Shown here: positions 36,281 to 47,904 of the stretch, in pieces | Layout: the number at the start of each line of letters is the position of its first letter | Numbering within the stretch: position 1 is the first letter of the stretch | Origin: Coleophoma eucalyptorum | Lineage: Eukaryota > Ascomycota > Leotiomycetes > Helotiales > Dermateaceae | Reading direction: 5' to 3' | NCBI GenBank assembly: GCA_026120035.1 | Contig: JALRME010000006.1 | Location: 496,001-560,000 of the forward strand | DNA length: 64,000 nt | The notes under the pieces: generated by a model | Told to the model about the DNA's origin: nothing | Databases searched by the model: none | The model's input: only the letters and a program-made list of their open reading frames with translations | Translations under genes and position numbers: made by a program

Positions 36281-36360
36281 GGGAGGTGGGAGATGGGGAT
36301 GGGGGGCAGGGCAGGGCAGGGCAGGACAGGACAGGACAGGACAGGAGAGGACAGGACCGG
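36281..36360 (+). repeat. G-run cluster and (GGCAG/GACAG)n pentamer array
   Basis: From 36281 there are at least seven runs of three or more G separated by one to five bases, then about four GGCAG units passing into about four GACAG units and a decayed tail. The plus strand meets the usual pattern for a G-quadruplex. It lies about 2.3 kb before the kinase ATG. Confidence 0.8.
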
Positions 36361-37379
36361 ACCAAGATAGCGAAAACGACAGCGGTTGGCAGCAGCAGGC
36401 AGTTCTCCGTAGCGAGAAGCCGTCAACCCAACCGGCCAGTCAAGACTCTCGAGCTCAAGACACGACCAACAAGACACGTCCAGCCAGCCTGCCTGCCAGC
36501 CCTCCAGCCATTCATCTATAGCCAGCCAGCGCAAGTGCCGCCCCAGGCGTCAGACCCCTCCCCTTCCTTATGCGGACGAACCGCGTGATCGAAGACCTAG
36601 TCAGGAATGTCTGAGCCCGGAGTGATACAATACTGTCGAAGCTCATGGAAGCTCCTGTCCACTGGAGATTTGATGTGTCAATTCCGCCCAAGCTTCATCA
36701 TTTCGCCTTTCAATAGTCGCTGGAGATGAGTCTCGTGAGTCACCAGAGCGCTCCGTAGATCTATCTCAGCTACGCTCCTCTCTGAAGGCGAGATGTGTTC
36801 TTAACCACGCCCAACAGAATCGAATGGGCCTGCCCCCCCCGTGCTATTGATAGCTTCCGGCGAAAAGCGAGAGGAGGATCACCATGGGAGCTGGCCTGTC
36901 TGGGTGGCGTCACGTCACTTTGAGATGAGAGCGAATCTGAGAATGAGGTGCTTTTTGAGTTGCGAATGCAATGCAATGCTAACGACCTATGTTACCGGTC
37001 AACAAGCTTACTACTGTAGTGGGAGAGGGTGCGTGTATGTTTGTGTTTCATACTATGCCATTGGAGTTCTGCGACTTGCCAATTGATTCCCATTTGTCCA
37101 GCCTTGCCGTCCCTCTGCAGCTCCCTCCCTCTCGCGCTCTCGCCCGTTTAATGAGAATGGCGAGACTCGATAATGCCACCCCTCCAACCCTACTGGAAAC
37201 ATGCATGCACCTTGGTAAACCTTGGCTCCACAACGGCTGGAAGTGGCTAGCTCATTCGGTGGGTCCTGGTCCTGCTTTTGCTGCCTCAGGCCCGCTTATC
37301 CTCCATACCGCTACATTGGATGCTGCCATCCTCTCTCTCCTTCCATCCATCTTCATCACCTCAACTCCCTAATGACACG

Positions 37380-38604
37380 ATCACAACCCACTTAACGCTT
37401 CCCTTTCCTTCTCTCTCCCTCTCCGACTCACCTCCAAATATCTAAAACTTCGACCACTTCCCTTCCACTGTTCTACCTCACCCTCTCCTCAGCCTCGACA
37501 TACCCTCGCCTCATTTCCCGCCCGTACCTACCAGTTGCTTCACGGCAACAACATTCCAACGACCTTTACTTACGAGCTGCACACCTGTCCTCCGATCTCC
37601 TTCGACCTTCTCCCTCCCACCTCGCACCATCTCACGAACTTCCTCAACCATTCTCAGCAACAGCGTTGATCTCTCTTTCAACCCATTCGGCTCGGCTTGG
37701 CTTATCTATTACGATAAACAAAGGACAAGGCAGGCGAAGAGTCATCTCTTCACTCTTTGATCCATCGAATCCACATCAACGACTCATATGATTTCCACCC
37801 AGTCATCGACGGCCGTCTCAAGTTAGCCAACCTTTTCTCTTGATTCGTCTTGACAATACTTCTTGAGCATCCGCCAGCAGACTACAATCACCTGGGTAGT
37901 CTATTCATCCTCAGATCCCGACCGACTATCATCACATCTCGACAGTCATCATCCAATCCAGCTCAATTGAAATACTTCGACTGACCTGTATTGCTCTTGG
38001 CTCGATCCGCTCCTCAAATCGGCCATCTCTCTTCATCACCAAGCAATACGTTTCCTCGTACTGTTCCGAGTTCACCAGATCTCAACCATTCGTTCCAACA
38101 CGACTCCCATGTCAACCTAACGACCTTTCTTTACCACCGGACATTCGTCCACCACCTGTTTACGACCAATCGACCACATTTCCTTTGTACAGCGCTTCAA
38201 TACCCTCAATGAGCCTCTGAACCTACATACACGACGCGGAGTTTTCTCAACAGTTATCCTTTTTGTTACCACGGCGGTTGAATATTATATAGCGTTGCGT
38301 GCTTGCTGCTCGGCTTCTCGATATAGCTCTTTTGAGCTTCCCCTCCACGATCACCACCTTTCGAGCCTTACCTCCTTGTGCTATCACTCTGTTTAGAGAA
38401 GACAAAAGCAATATCTCCCTTGTTACTCTATCAAAAGCCTTCGGCCTCCAAAAACATCTAGGTTGTACACTACTCCCAGGCGTCTTGTCGACTTACAGCT
38501 ACATTTTTAATCTTCTCACTTCGTTACTGTCTACGCAGTATCTTCTTTCAGCTCTACACCTCCGTACAACTTCTACTTTTTATCTTTATCTCCATCCAAT
38601 CATC
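37380..38604 (+). promoter_or_regulatory. Long pyrimidine-rich promoter/leader of the kinase gene
   Basis: The plus strand is dominated by C and T for over a kilobase, with few G. Such CT-rich tracts are common just upstream of strongly expressed or developmentally controlled genes in filamentous fungi. A frame in phase with the kinase is open from 38299, but the ATG at 38605 (atcatcATGG) opens the conserved protein. Confidence 0.45.
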
Positions 38605-40533
38605 ATGGAATGCTTGAAGGACAAGTTCTATGACGGAGTCGTCCTTGACGGACGGTTCCAAACCATCTCACCTCTGAATCATGGCTCCTTTGGCATGGTC
38701 TTCATGGCTAAAGATCTGACAACTAATGATCTTGTTGCTATCAAGTGCCTTACCAAGAAGTCAGCCGCCAATATCTCTGATACTGCTTCTGCCTTTGCTG
38801 TTGACGAACGCTCGGAAGAGCTTTCCTGCCATGCTCGTCTCGGTGACCACCCCAACATTGTCAACCTCATCCATTCTTTCGAGACTGAGGCCCACATTTA
38901 CATCGTTCTCGAGTTCTGCTCGAGGGGTGACCTCTACGAGGCAATTCGCACCGGAACCGGCCCCTTGGAAACTGAGCACGTCCGCCAATTTATGCTTCAA
39001 CTCGTGGATGCCATTATCTACATACACGACAAGGGCATGGCTCATCGGGACATCAAGCCAGAGAACATCTTCCTTACTCAGGCTGGCGAGATGAAGCTTG
39101 GTGACTTTGGTCTGGCCTCATCTGAAGACTGGACTTACGAGACAACCGTTGGTAGCGACCGTTACATGGCTCCTGAGCAATACGACTCGGACGGTAATGG
39201 TTACTCGCCAAAAGAGGCTGATATCTGGGCCGTCGGAATCTGCCTGCTAAATATACTCTTCTCTCGCAACCCTTTCGTCACTCCAACCGAGTCGGATCCT
39301 CTTTTCTTGGACTTCTCGCGTGACAAGCAATCACTATTCGATGTCTTCCCCAACATGTCACAGGACACTTACGAAGTCATTGCTCAGTGCATGAGCTTGG
39401 ATCCAAGCAAACGCTCTCTTCAAGGTGCTCGTGAGGCCCTCCTCCGTGTCATTAGCTTTACCACCTTTGATGAGTCTTTGGACGACTTCTGTGCTGCTTC
39501 CGAGAAGCCTGTCATTGCCAGTGCCAACCGAGAACCATTGCGAACTCCTTCGCTTCAAAGCCCACAAGTCGACCAAGGTTCATTCCCTTGGGCCAAGGCT
39601 TTGCACAACAGCCCTCCTCAGCAATTCCGCCAGTTGTCTGCCATTCCCGACAATGAAAGCTACACCGAGGATCTATTCCCCGCCTCGGAGGAGAGCCAGA
39701 AGGACTGGTTCTCTGTTGGTCAACAGACTCCCTCAATGGCATCCGTCTTGGAGTCTTCTCTCGGAGCATCCTTCAAGTCCATGGCCATCCGACGACCAAC
39801 CAAGGCTGGCCCTCCTCGTGCTACGATGACTCCTATCTCTGGCTCGTTGCCTATTAACGTATCTCGTCCAAAGCCTCTCCCATCCATGTCTTCTGTCTTT
39901 GGCAAGAAGCATGATGGTATGGCTAAGAGCTGGAGTGACCTTTGGGAGGAAGACGAGGAGGAGGAACTCGAGGCTGAGAAACAGCTCAAAGCACGCCAAG
40001 CACAGAATGCTCGCACCTGGAGTCACGAGAGTAACGCAGAGGAGGTCGCAGAAATTCGCAAGGGATTGTCAGAGCCCAAGAGCTTGTCATTCATCAATAT
40101 TGAGAAGTTGAACACAGAGAACAGAGCCAACGTCAGTGATGTTGATGAGGATCTCGCCGCCGATGGATTCTTCTTCCACGACGCCAAACCTGTCGAGACT
40201 CGTCAACAATACTCACCTCGCTACTCGCCTCCATCTAAGCGTACCACTTTCGACAAGTGGGCGGTACTTGGACAACGCCGACGTGCATACACTGGTGCGT
40301 CAGATTCAGAGAAATCACCCGATTTAGGGAAGTCACGACGAAATGTTGGATTAGGCTTTGCAGGATTTGGTTCATCGGTTTGGGATACTAAGACGAACAA
40401 CATCAAGGATACGGGCAAAGGGTGCCCATGGTCTAGGGATATCAAATCTAAGGCCCGAGATCAGGAGAATAGGAAGGGGAAGGATCTCGGTGACCTCGAG
40501 TGGGTTGGAGGCTGGCATCACCTCCACTTGTAG
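38605..40533 (+). CDS. KSP1: Serine/threonine protein kinase, Ksp1/Ran1 type
   Basis: A single exon codes for 642 residues. All kinase landmarks are intact: the glycine loop NHGSFGMV at 25-32, VAIK with Lys47, AHRDIKPEN with the catalytic Asp149, DFG with Asp167 and MAPE ending the activation loop at 188-191. The AIKCLTKKSA insert and TVGSDRYMAPEQYD loop point to the Ran1/Ksp1/Sks1 group, which links nutrient state to growth, meiosis or filamentous development. The C-terminal half is disordered, with an acidic SWSDLWEEDEEEELE patch, proline-directed sites and a basic end. The absence of introns and the long upstream region set this gene apart from its neighbours. The exact orthology to Ksp1 rather than Ran1 is inferred. 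Confidence 0.9.
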   Translation: MECLKDKFYDGVVLDGRFQTISPLNHGSFGMVFMAKDLTTNDLVAIKCLTKKSAANISDTASAFAVDERSEELSCHARLGDHPNIVNLIHSFETEAHIYIVLEFCSRGDLYEAIRTGTGPLETEHVRQFMLQLVDAIIYIHDKGMAHRDIKPENIFLTQAGEMKLGDFGLASSEDWTYETTVGSDRYMAPEQYDSDGNGYSPKEADIWAVGICLLNILFSRNPFVTPTESDPLFLDFSRDKQSLFDVFPNMSQDTYEVIAQCMSLDPSKRSLQGAREALLRVISFTTFDESLDDFCAASEKPVIASANREPLRTPSLQSPQVDQGSFPWAKALHNSPPQQFRQLSAIPDNESYTEDLFPASEESQKDWFSVGQQTPSMASVLESSLGASFKSMAIRRPTKAGPPRATMTPISGSLPINVSRPKPLPSMSSVFGKKHDGMAKSWSDLWEEDEEEELEAEKQLKARQAQNARTWSHESNAEEVAEIRKGLSEPKSLSFINIEKLNTENRANVSDVDEDLAADGFFFHDAKPVETRQQYSPRYSPPSKRTTFDKWAVLGQRRRAYTGASDSEKSPDLGKSRRNVGLGFAGFGSSVWDTKTNNIKDTGKGCPWSRDIKSKARDQENRKGKDLGDLEWVGGWHHLHL

Positions 40534-42024
40534 TCTAGCTTTCTTTCTTTCTGCTTCTACTACTTCGAGTCTGGCATCGAATTTTTTGTTCTGGTATTGA
40601 TATCAGGCAGAGTTTATTGATGGCGGCAGATTAGGAGACAGGATTTAGCTGAGACTCGCTTTTCTGTGTATTAGATAGATATCTTCGGACGCTTACAATA
40701 CCAGAGAATTACCCACTCCACTCGATGGCTTGATACAGTTTGATAGTGACCGGTCGGACCAGTAAGTGTCTTCACACCTATCTCTAGGATGCAGGTAAAG
40801 CCAATGCCGGGAGAGGGCGGTACAGCTAACGGCCAGCCCCGAAGACCAACGATTGAAGACTACGTCAACGCAGCCAGGACAGTTTCCGACGTTCCGTGTC
40901 GCTCAGGAAGCCTCAATATGATTGCTCAATCGGGGGGGGGCACCCGCGGGCAGTGAAGTAAGTGAAGGGAAGGAACCGAACCTGTAAGTTTCTGGCGATC
41001 GACGTTCACCTATTGCCTTATCTTTTCGATTGAAACGGCCACTAAGGCAAGGCAAGGGAAGGCAGGGGAAAGGGGACGGTAGATAGATTAATTTCATTTG
41101 TGATTGTCGTCTGATCAGCGCTTTCCTTCCGCGACAACGACAGGAAGGAAGTACATGCCGTGTGTCTCTTCCGCCGCAATCGCCATCGTCCGCCCTCCGT
41201 CCCACTGGTATGTTCTGAAGGGGCATAGCTTGGAACTCACAGGGCTGGCTCGGGAGCGGGGTAACTCCTTCTGCCGGGACATTCTTCCTCCCCACCCCCC
41301 CTTGTCACATTCACCATAGCGACGACGAGCTGAGAAGATGAGGAGATGCGAAGGAAGATGGACTGACTATACAATGTGTCTTTGACTTTGGATCTTGTGT
41401 CGTTTGTCGTTTATCGTTTTGCCGTTTTATCTCCATATCTTTTGTCTTGGTCGTGTCTCGCCTGCTGGACTGGGAACGGAACGGAAAGGAACCCCCCTTC
41501 CCCCCCGAGCAGGATAGGACGAGCCGATCGGTGGCAATCAGCTGTTATTCAAGGACGCACGCCGGGGGAAAGCAAGCAGAAGCACCGCTGGCTTGGTTCG
41601 TATCCTCATCTGGTCCGTGAAACCTTCGTATTGCATCGGGAATCGGGGTTCCTGAATGCAATCTCGTTTTGTGCTGCCTTGCTTGGGCCGGCAAGTCGAG
41701 GTGCGTGGTGCTGCCCTGGTGCCTGGCTAGATACTTTCTTTCGTTTCTTCCTCTCTCGCCGTGCTGTGTGCATGTGTGCATGGCGTGTGCTATGTGCTTC
41801 TGTGCCGTAAATCCACCAGAGAGTTTGTTTGCCACCCATACTTTTCCTTTGGGTAGGCTCCCGAGCCTTTGGATACACTGGTTCATGGGAATGAAGGCTC
41901 TTCCGCCTCCAGACTAGGCGCACTACTTACGGTGACTATGTGTCTAGGCAACGCAACGACTGACCACCAACTCCAGCTAGGAAGGCGGAGTGAGGAGATC
42001 TCTTGATCAAGAGACACCTGAGTT
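40534..42024. other. Spacer between kinase and SDR
   Basis: Roughly 1.5 kb, with homopolymer runs (G9 near 40931) and A/G-rich repeats of the type aaggcaaggg near 41045. Opposing frames between 41376 and 41923 mirror each other and show no domain. No gene is supported. Confidence 0.5.
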
Positions 42025-43670
42025 ATGGCCTCGACCACTTATCCTGCGTTCGGTGCGAAGAGTACCGCTACTGAGATTGCGAGTGCTTTTAGGGCGGAGA
42101 TAGAGGGGAAGGTTGGTGAGTCTTGGTTCTTTTTCTTATCTTGGTATACTGTGTGGGTGCGCTTGCTTGCCTGCTTTCTTCTTGTGGGTGATGCAAATTG
42201 CATAGTATAGTGCCGGGACCTGGCCTGGAAACCTCTCTACATTTTATTCGTCTATACAAGATGCATTGCTCGTTGTTCAAGCCACGAGAGATAACTTAGC
42301 CAAGTGGCTAATCGCTATCGCCAGGTCTGCATTCGGGTTTGAGAAGCTCAACGCATTGCTGGATCCCGTCTATTGAAAATTGTGTTACCAGCGCGCAGAA
42401 CTTCTGGATATGTTTTGTTCTGTGCAGACACTATCAACTGCATTAGTATTCCGTACGACATCGGGGTGCTCTTCTAGTGATGAAGCCTACTTTCTTTTCA
42501 GCTCGTGACTTCAGGATTGGCTCTAGTAGGACTACAGAATCTCTGACGGAGTTCTCATTTAGTGCTCATCACGGGTGTTGGTCCCAAAGGACTCGGCGAA
42601 GCTCTCGCTCTAGCTATCTCAGCACATAACCCAAAGCTTCTCATCCTTGCATCAAGAACACTCTCCAAGCTCCAACGTGTGGAGGACAAGATCCGCACCA
42701 TTGCTCCTAGGGCACCGGTCCATAAGGTCCAGGTTGATCTGTCCAACCAAAAGCGTGTCCGCAATGCCGCTGCACACATCATCCAAACCCTACACGAGAA
42801 GGATTTCCAGCTCGATATCCTGATCAATAACGCCGGCATAAACCTGCCCATGCGACAGCTCTCGCCCGAAGGGATCGAGCTCCAGTTCGCCACGAACCAT
42901 ATTGGGCCTTTTCTACTCACAAACCTCATCTTCCCACATCTCAGCCCAACCGCTAGGGTCGTAAATGTGAGCAGCGAGGGGCACCGTATGTCTGGTATCC
43001 GATTCAGTGACTGGAATTTTGAGCCCGGAAGGGTAGTAGCCGAGGCAGAAAAACCGAGAGAAGTGCTGAAGAAATTGGGGTATTTCAACGATGACGGCGG
43101 ATATGAGGCATGGATTGCGTATGGGCAGAGTAAGACCGCAAATATATTGTTTACGGTGGCATTGAACGAGAAGTTTGCAAAGAGAACAGAGATGGGAAGA
43201 AGGGCTTATGCATGTCACCCTGGTGGTAAGTCATGAAACAAGAACTGACATTATGTGGGGAAAGTCCTTTGTCGTGCACCTGGAGGAATGGAGAATGGCT
43301 ATCTAAATAATATTTTCTCACAACAGATATCCTGACGGAACTCGTGCGAGATATGGATAAAGAGGCCATGAAGAAGCTGGAGAAAAGTATTGCAGATAAT
43401 TGGAAGACTGCTGATCAAGGAGCTGCCACAATACTAGTCGCTGCTTTTGATCCGAAATTACAACGTACGGCCATGCCGCACTTCACCTATTACCTCCATC
43501 CGGCTAATTGTACATTCGCAGATCAGGATGTGCTCTACATGGTCGATTGCCAGCCAAGAAAGCCTGCTAGATGGGCCAGCGATGCAGCCAAGGCAGAGCA
43601 GCTTTGGAAGTTGAGCGAGAGCTTGGTAAGGGAGGATTTTGGAGCTGGACGGAAGCAAGGCCGGTTGTGA
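42025..43670 (+). CDS. Short-chain dehydrogenase/reductase
   Basis: Three exons, 42025-42115, 42563-43225 and 43327-43670, encode 365 residues. The NAD(P) site is TGVGPKGLG (residues 34-42), one residue longer than the classical TGxxxGxG but common in fungal SDRs. INNAG, NVSSEGHR with the catalytic Ser, and YGQSKTAN with the Tyr-Lys pair are intact, so it should be active. WAKI-type length, the RFSDWNF insert before the Ser-Tyr block and the C-terminal YLHPANCTFADQD region resemble the retinol dehydrogenase/WWOX-like subgroup. The substrate is unknown. The first intron is 447 nt; its join makes VVLITGVGP precisely, which supports it. Confidence 0.85.
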
Positions 43671-44657
43671 GTCCGTTACGTTTGAATATGAGGAATATGG
43701 CCATGTTGATGGGAAGGAGGATGGGGGTTACTTTGTCCGAAAGGGAAATTCCCGATATATTTTATATTTTCGGGGGTTTAAACAATTTTCATAAGGAAAG
43801 ACATAACAATGTCGAAGATTATTAGCTCTAATGACCTACCTAGGCAAATTGTAATATAACACAACCCCAAGATAAACCATACGTCCCGGTGCATTTCCTT
43901 TTCCTAAATATCGAAAACAGAGAAACAACTTGTCCCCCGTGACCCAACCTCGCTAGATTTATCCTCGTGTTGTGACCCCCCCCCCCTTTTTTTTCCCGCC
44001 CCCGAAAATAGACAACAAAGGAGTTTTAGTCTTGAATGTGACTGCAAATAATGGGAGATATGTTTACTCCTGGGGAAGAGATCGAAAATGAAGATAGAAA
44101 AGAAAACTGGTCTTTCTTGTCTGCCTTACAAATTCCAACGTCGTCCATAAGAGAAAATGCAAATAGAATCGATGCCGAAATACAGCAAGGAAGAAAAGCT
44201 CTGCCCGGTAAATTACAATTCCAAGATGTGGTTTTTTCTTTTAACATAAATTTGATTGTGTCGAGGACTACGGTGTGGGCAGTCATCTGGGGTATTCTCA
44301 TCCCCTCTATTTAAAACTAGAATACATACAGATACAGATGTTCTACATAGGGTTCATTGACAGCATCTTATTTGGTACCGTCTATAGTCGTAAACATTCA
44401 TGAGATGAGATCCTGGCCGTTCCTAGCCAACCTTGACGCCATGCCATAATCAGCCTATGCCTCGTCTATTATGAATCTGTGGCCCAGCCATGGGTCACAC
44501 CTGTCCATTACAAGTCCTACTACAGGCCTCAAACCCCCCTTAAAAAGCTGTGGACCGGCTTCATTCTGTTTGGGCCTGCAGGGGTATAGTGAGTGGTGAC
44601 GCCCAGCCATATTTCTGGGGAGGGAGGTCTTTTGAAATATATGGGCATATGCAGCAC
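43671..44657. other. Convergent spacer SDR / Zn2Cys6 factor
   Basis: About 1 kb with both 3'UTRs. A C11T8 homopolymer tract spans 43976-43994. Two mirrored frames at 44026-44314 carry no known domain. No gene is supported. Confidence 0.5.
43976..43994 (+). repeat. C11-T8 homopolymer tract
   Basis: Eleven C are followed directly by eight T. Such a run is prone to length error in sequencing and to slippage. Confidence 0.9.
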
Positions 44658-47539
44658 TTAACCCATTCCATTTTGATACACGTGGTTCGAACGTGGGCCC
44701 TTTTCCATGGATGGGTCCCATTGGACATCCATAGGAGTGAACCAAGATTCGTACAGGGCAGCATCGCTCTGAGATTCAAGGACCACAACCTCGTCTTCAT
44801 CAAAATCTGTTCTTTCCTGGGAATACGGCGTTGCTTCCACAGATTCCGGAGGCACTGAAACAGAGCCGTGAGACGTGAGTTGTGGAGTTGTCGTGGACTG
44901 CGGAGTCATATTACTGGGAAAGTAATTGAGCGGAGGTAGAGGAGGCAGAGGTTTCTGCTCGCTCATTGATTGAAGAGACTAGTATACAAGAGTCAGCACA
45001 AGGCTACAGTTCGCAGGACTGTCGCTCAGTACTGACCACAAGGCTTGGTGCGTAGCTACGACGTCCTGAGCTACCTAGGTTGTTCTCACCCGATAATGAC
45101 TGCCTCTCGGCTAGCTCCATGGCCTTCTGGAATTGCTCTTCCTTGGTTTTCGTCAATAGCAAATCGGCGATCTTATATAGCTCGTAGAAGAGCCAAAGAG
45201 TACCGCTTGCGAAGTATAGTCGTGCCTGTACTGCCCACTGCCCTATCATTGCCACAACCAAGTTGATTCGCCCCAGATCCGACGATGCATAAGGATCTGT
45301 TGGGTGCTGCAGAATTTTGACGAAAAGTATAAGAGCAGCACACAGTGGCTGAGACACGATAGGCCTACTAATTATTAGCCAGGTATTGCAGAAACTACAG
45401 TACATACTAACCAAACGAAAGGTGGACCTCTTTCCTCATCAAAATAGTCCAAAAGATCTATGATGTTCCTTGCTGCATCGACACAGATGGCCTCGCTCTT
45501 GTAGACTCTTGGATTCAGGTCTTTGTCGACATAATCGAGCTCTAAATCTACAGACTTTTCATTCCACGGGCCATGGTGCATGGATGCTCTGTGCATTGTG
45601 ATTAAGCAATTATAATACTTGAAATGAAACACCATGACTGGTACAAGTTGTGCTTCGTCACATTGTATTTCATGTTCAGGGCGAATCTCTATCGGGACAC
45701 CATCCTTCCATTTTTGGAGGTCTGCATCGATCGAGCTGATTGACTTCATCCTCTGCTTGGCTGATCTTGTCCGTGACCTGGTTGAATAGAGCTCCATGTA
45801 GATTCGACTTTCGATCATGGCCAATTTTGCCGAAATCAAAAACGTGTCGACTCTGACCTTCCCACTGGGATATCTAACAATCTGAAAGTTTTCTTCTGGT
45901 AGTGCAACGCCAATGTCCTGATCATGAATTATAGGAGGACTTCCCGACTGAAGGGAAATATCCTTATCTATTGTGTAGATTGTCCAAAAGAGGTTCTTGC
46001 GCTCTTCAACTTGACCGGCCGATATTTCTGCCTCGTTCAAGCTGCGGTGTAATCCAATCGAATGACCAAGCCTTGCTGCAGCACTAATGATTATGGGAAG
46101 CAGTAGATGATTTGAGTGGAAAGTTATGAAGACCTGGACACACGGTCAGGGACATGGCTTTACGTGTTAGGAATTACTGACCATTGTAACCATTGCTTGA
46201 ACGCTCAACAAACTCGCACTGCCGAATTGTAAGTCGTGAAAGGTACCCGCTGAATTTCTGCAGTATCTTGCGGCTTCTTGTTCCAAATCGTGATCGACTT
46301 GAGTTTGAAAAGGAGACGGCGCCTGGGACTCTAACAGGCTCATTCTATACATTTGACAGCCTATAGCAAGGACAGAGTTCAAGCAAGAGTACCACGCAGT
46401 ATCTTGTGGAGGATTGTCCGAGTACTGCTGCTCTAGTCTCTCATTGAAGCTTGCTCTGTTAAAAATTGGGAAAATAGCATTAAAATTGAAGAAGAACACT
46501 GATCGATATCAGTATTGGAGTTTGTGTTCATGGGGAGAGGGCTGAGTTCTTACTCTCGATGTATCTATCTGCAACTGCTTTCTCCGGGAATGGTTCTCTC
46601 TGACTATGAGGTATAGGATACCAGCTGAGATTGGTAAAGCCGCTCCAGCTACCACGGTCCCAAGTGCCCGGATCAAGTCTACAATCTTGTTAACATTCTT
46701 GGAATCTCTCAAGGCAGCAGAAGCTTGGCAAGAGATTCTCATTTGAATTATGATCTCTTACCCGCCACTAGGGGAGAGACTTACTGTAGGACTTGTTTCA
46801 AGAGTTTGTCTAGGTTCGTAGTTCCAGTCTTCTCGGCGATCCATTGGAGACCATGAGGAGAAAATAGAGAGAAGCCAGAAGAAGATCCTGCACGCGTCTT
46901 AGAATACAGCGGGGCCATACCCCCCAAGATTGCCCTTACCGACAAATTGCGAAGCACCGCGATCATTAATGATCATCATGGACAAACTATCAGACAGCTC
47001 CATCTGCCGTTCGATAATCTTAGGTCCAGCAACATCAGCATCTTGAGCATTCCGGGCACTTGCAACCGCAGCTTTGATGATGGCTTCGAGCTGTTGAATC
47101 CTTGTGGTCATAGACGAGACATCTAAAGTAATTGGGATGTTAGGACAATTCAGTTATTGGGAAGATGTAGAGCAGTCCGGTAGACGATCAACGTCATTGA
47201 GAAATGGGAGCTCCAAAGTCAAGAGATTAACGAGCTTACGGTCGATTTTCCTTGCCCTCGGTTTCCGGGGAAGAATGGTCCTCGTACAAGGCGTATTGCG
47301 AGTTATACATCTTTCACACTTTCCCTCGCCCTGACGTTGGCATTTGACCTGAAACGTGGGACAGGCTGTCAACAAAATGGACATTGGAATAACGGGATAT
47401 CTTGCTTGCACCATACCTTGACTTTTCGGCACGCGTCACATGAGCCGGGGAGGCGACGCAGCCTGGAAGCATGGGCGTCTTGCGGCGAGTCTTTGCTGTC
47501 GGAGAGGTCATGATCGTCGTTATCGGAATCCATATCCAT
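44658..47539 (-). CDS. Zn2Cys6 fungal-type transcription factor
   Basis: Nine exons in transcript order: 47539-47417, 47348-47240, 47122-46940, 46887-46785, 46678-46554, 46498-46182, 46133-45412, 45364-45037 and 44978-44658, 776 residues. The binuclear zinc cluster uses Cys34, 37, 44, 52, 55 and 62 (CX2CX6CX7CX2CX6C); intron 1 interrupts it between Lys41 and Val42. A helix follows (TTRIQQLEAIIKAA, the usual dimer coil). The middle is the fungal-specific regulatory domain: FFFNFNAIFPIFNRASFNER, LSHS-like RLGHSIGLHR, and KNLFWTIYTIDKDISLQSG. The C-terminus is acidic with DFDEDEVVVLE and WF residues, a likely activation region. The target genes are unknown. Exon 5 is the least certain; its start at 46678 was chosen by frame and yields SWYPIPHSQREPFPEKAVAD. 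Confidence 0.85.
45364..45368 (-). other. Tandem splice acceptor (TAGTAG) in the Zn2Cys6 factor
   Basis: The intron before exon 8 ends in TAGTAG on the coding strand. Using the distal AG joins FVW to PIVSQPL; using the proximal AG gives FVC-R-PIVSQPL, one residue longer, still in frame. The distal choice matches the family better. Confidence 0.5.
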
Positions 47540-47880
47540 TGCCGGGCTTGCAGTCTACGACAAAGTTGAGACGAGACGAGGCCGTATCCACGAAGCTACG
47601 GGTGTGAAGTGAGAAGTGGAGGGTATGAGGTCAGCAGCAAGGTGTCGGATCTAGGAAGTCGATATGTCGTCCCCTTAGCCTTGATCAGGAAAATGAGAAA
47701 GCGTTTGCTGTAGCTGACTGCCGGAAAATCGGGACTTCCAACTCTCCGCAAGCGACTTCCACCGAAAAACCGGAGCGAGCATAAAAGACCAGAGAGGGCC
47801 AGAAGGGATGCTCACAAATGCAGCGGTGCAGGGGTGCAGCCAGAAATTCTTCATGCATAAGCTGGTTCACGGCCCGTGCT

Positions 47881-47904
47881 GGTGATGGTGATGGTGATGG
47901 TGAT
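47881..47904 (+). repeat. (GGTGAT)4 microsatellite
   Basis: Four exact copies of GGTGAT are followed by a broken fifth unit. On the minus strand it would read as poly-His in one frame, which explains a His-rich false ORF there. Confidence 0.9.

Larger units (their letters stand above)
33642..38604. other. 5 kb gene-free interval upstream of the kinase
   Basis: No frame in these 5 kb looks like a conserved protein. The interval separates UTR4 (divergent) from the kinase. It contains G-run and pentamer arrays at 36281-36360, simple CATT/CACTTTT tracts around 35850-35930, a C run at 36833-36840, and from about 37380 a long pyrimidine-rich tract (CTC, TTCC, CCAC repeats) that looks like promoter and 5' leader. 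Several ATG-led short frames (for example 36989-37372) precede the true start and could act as upstream ORFs if transcribed. Confidence 0.5.

Noticed and set aside
39733..40026. Long antisense frames within the kinase gene
   Set aside because: They are shadows of the kinase coding region; the sense frame carries all kinase motifs and the antisense frames carry none.
42025..47539. SDR next to a Zn2Cys6 factor as a secondary-metabolite cluster
   Set aside because: No polyketide synthase, peptide synthetase, terpene cyclase, P450 or transporter is nearby, so the pair alone is not evidence of a cluster.
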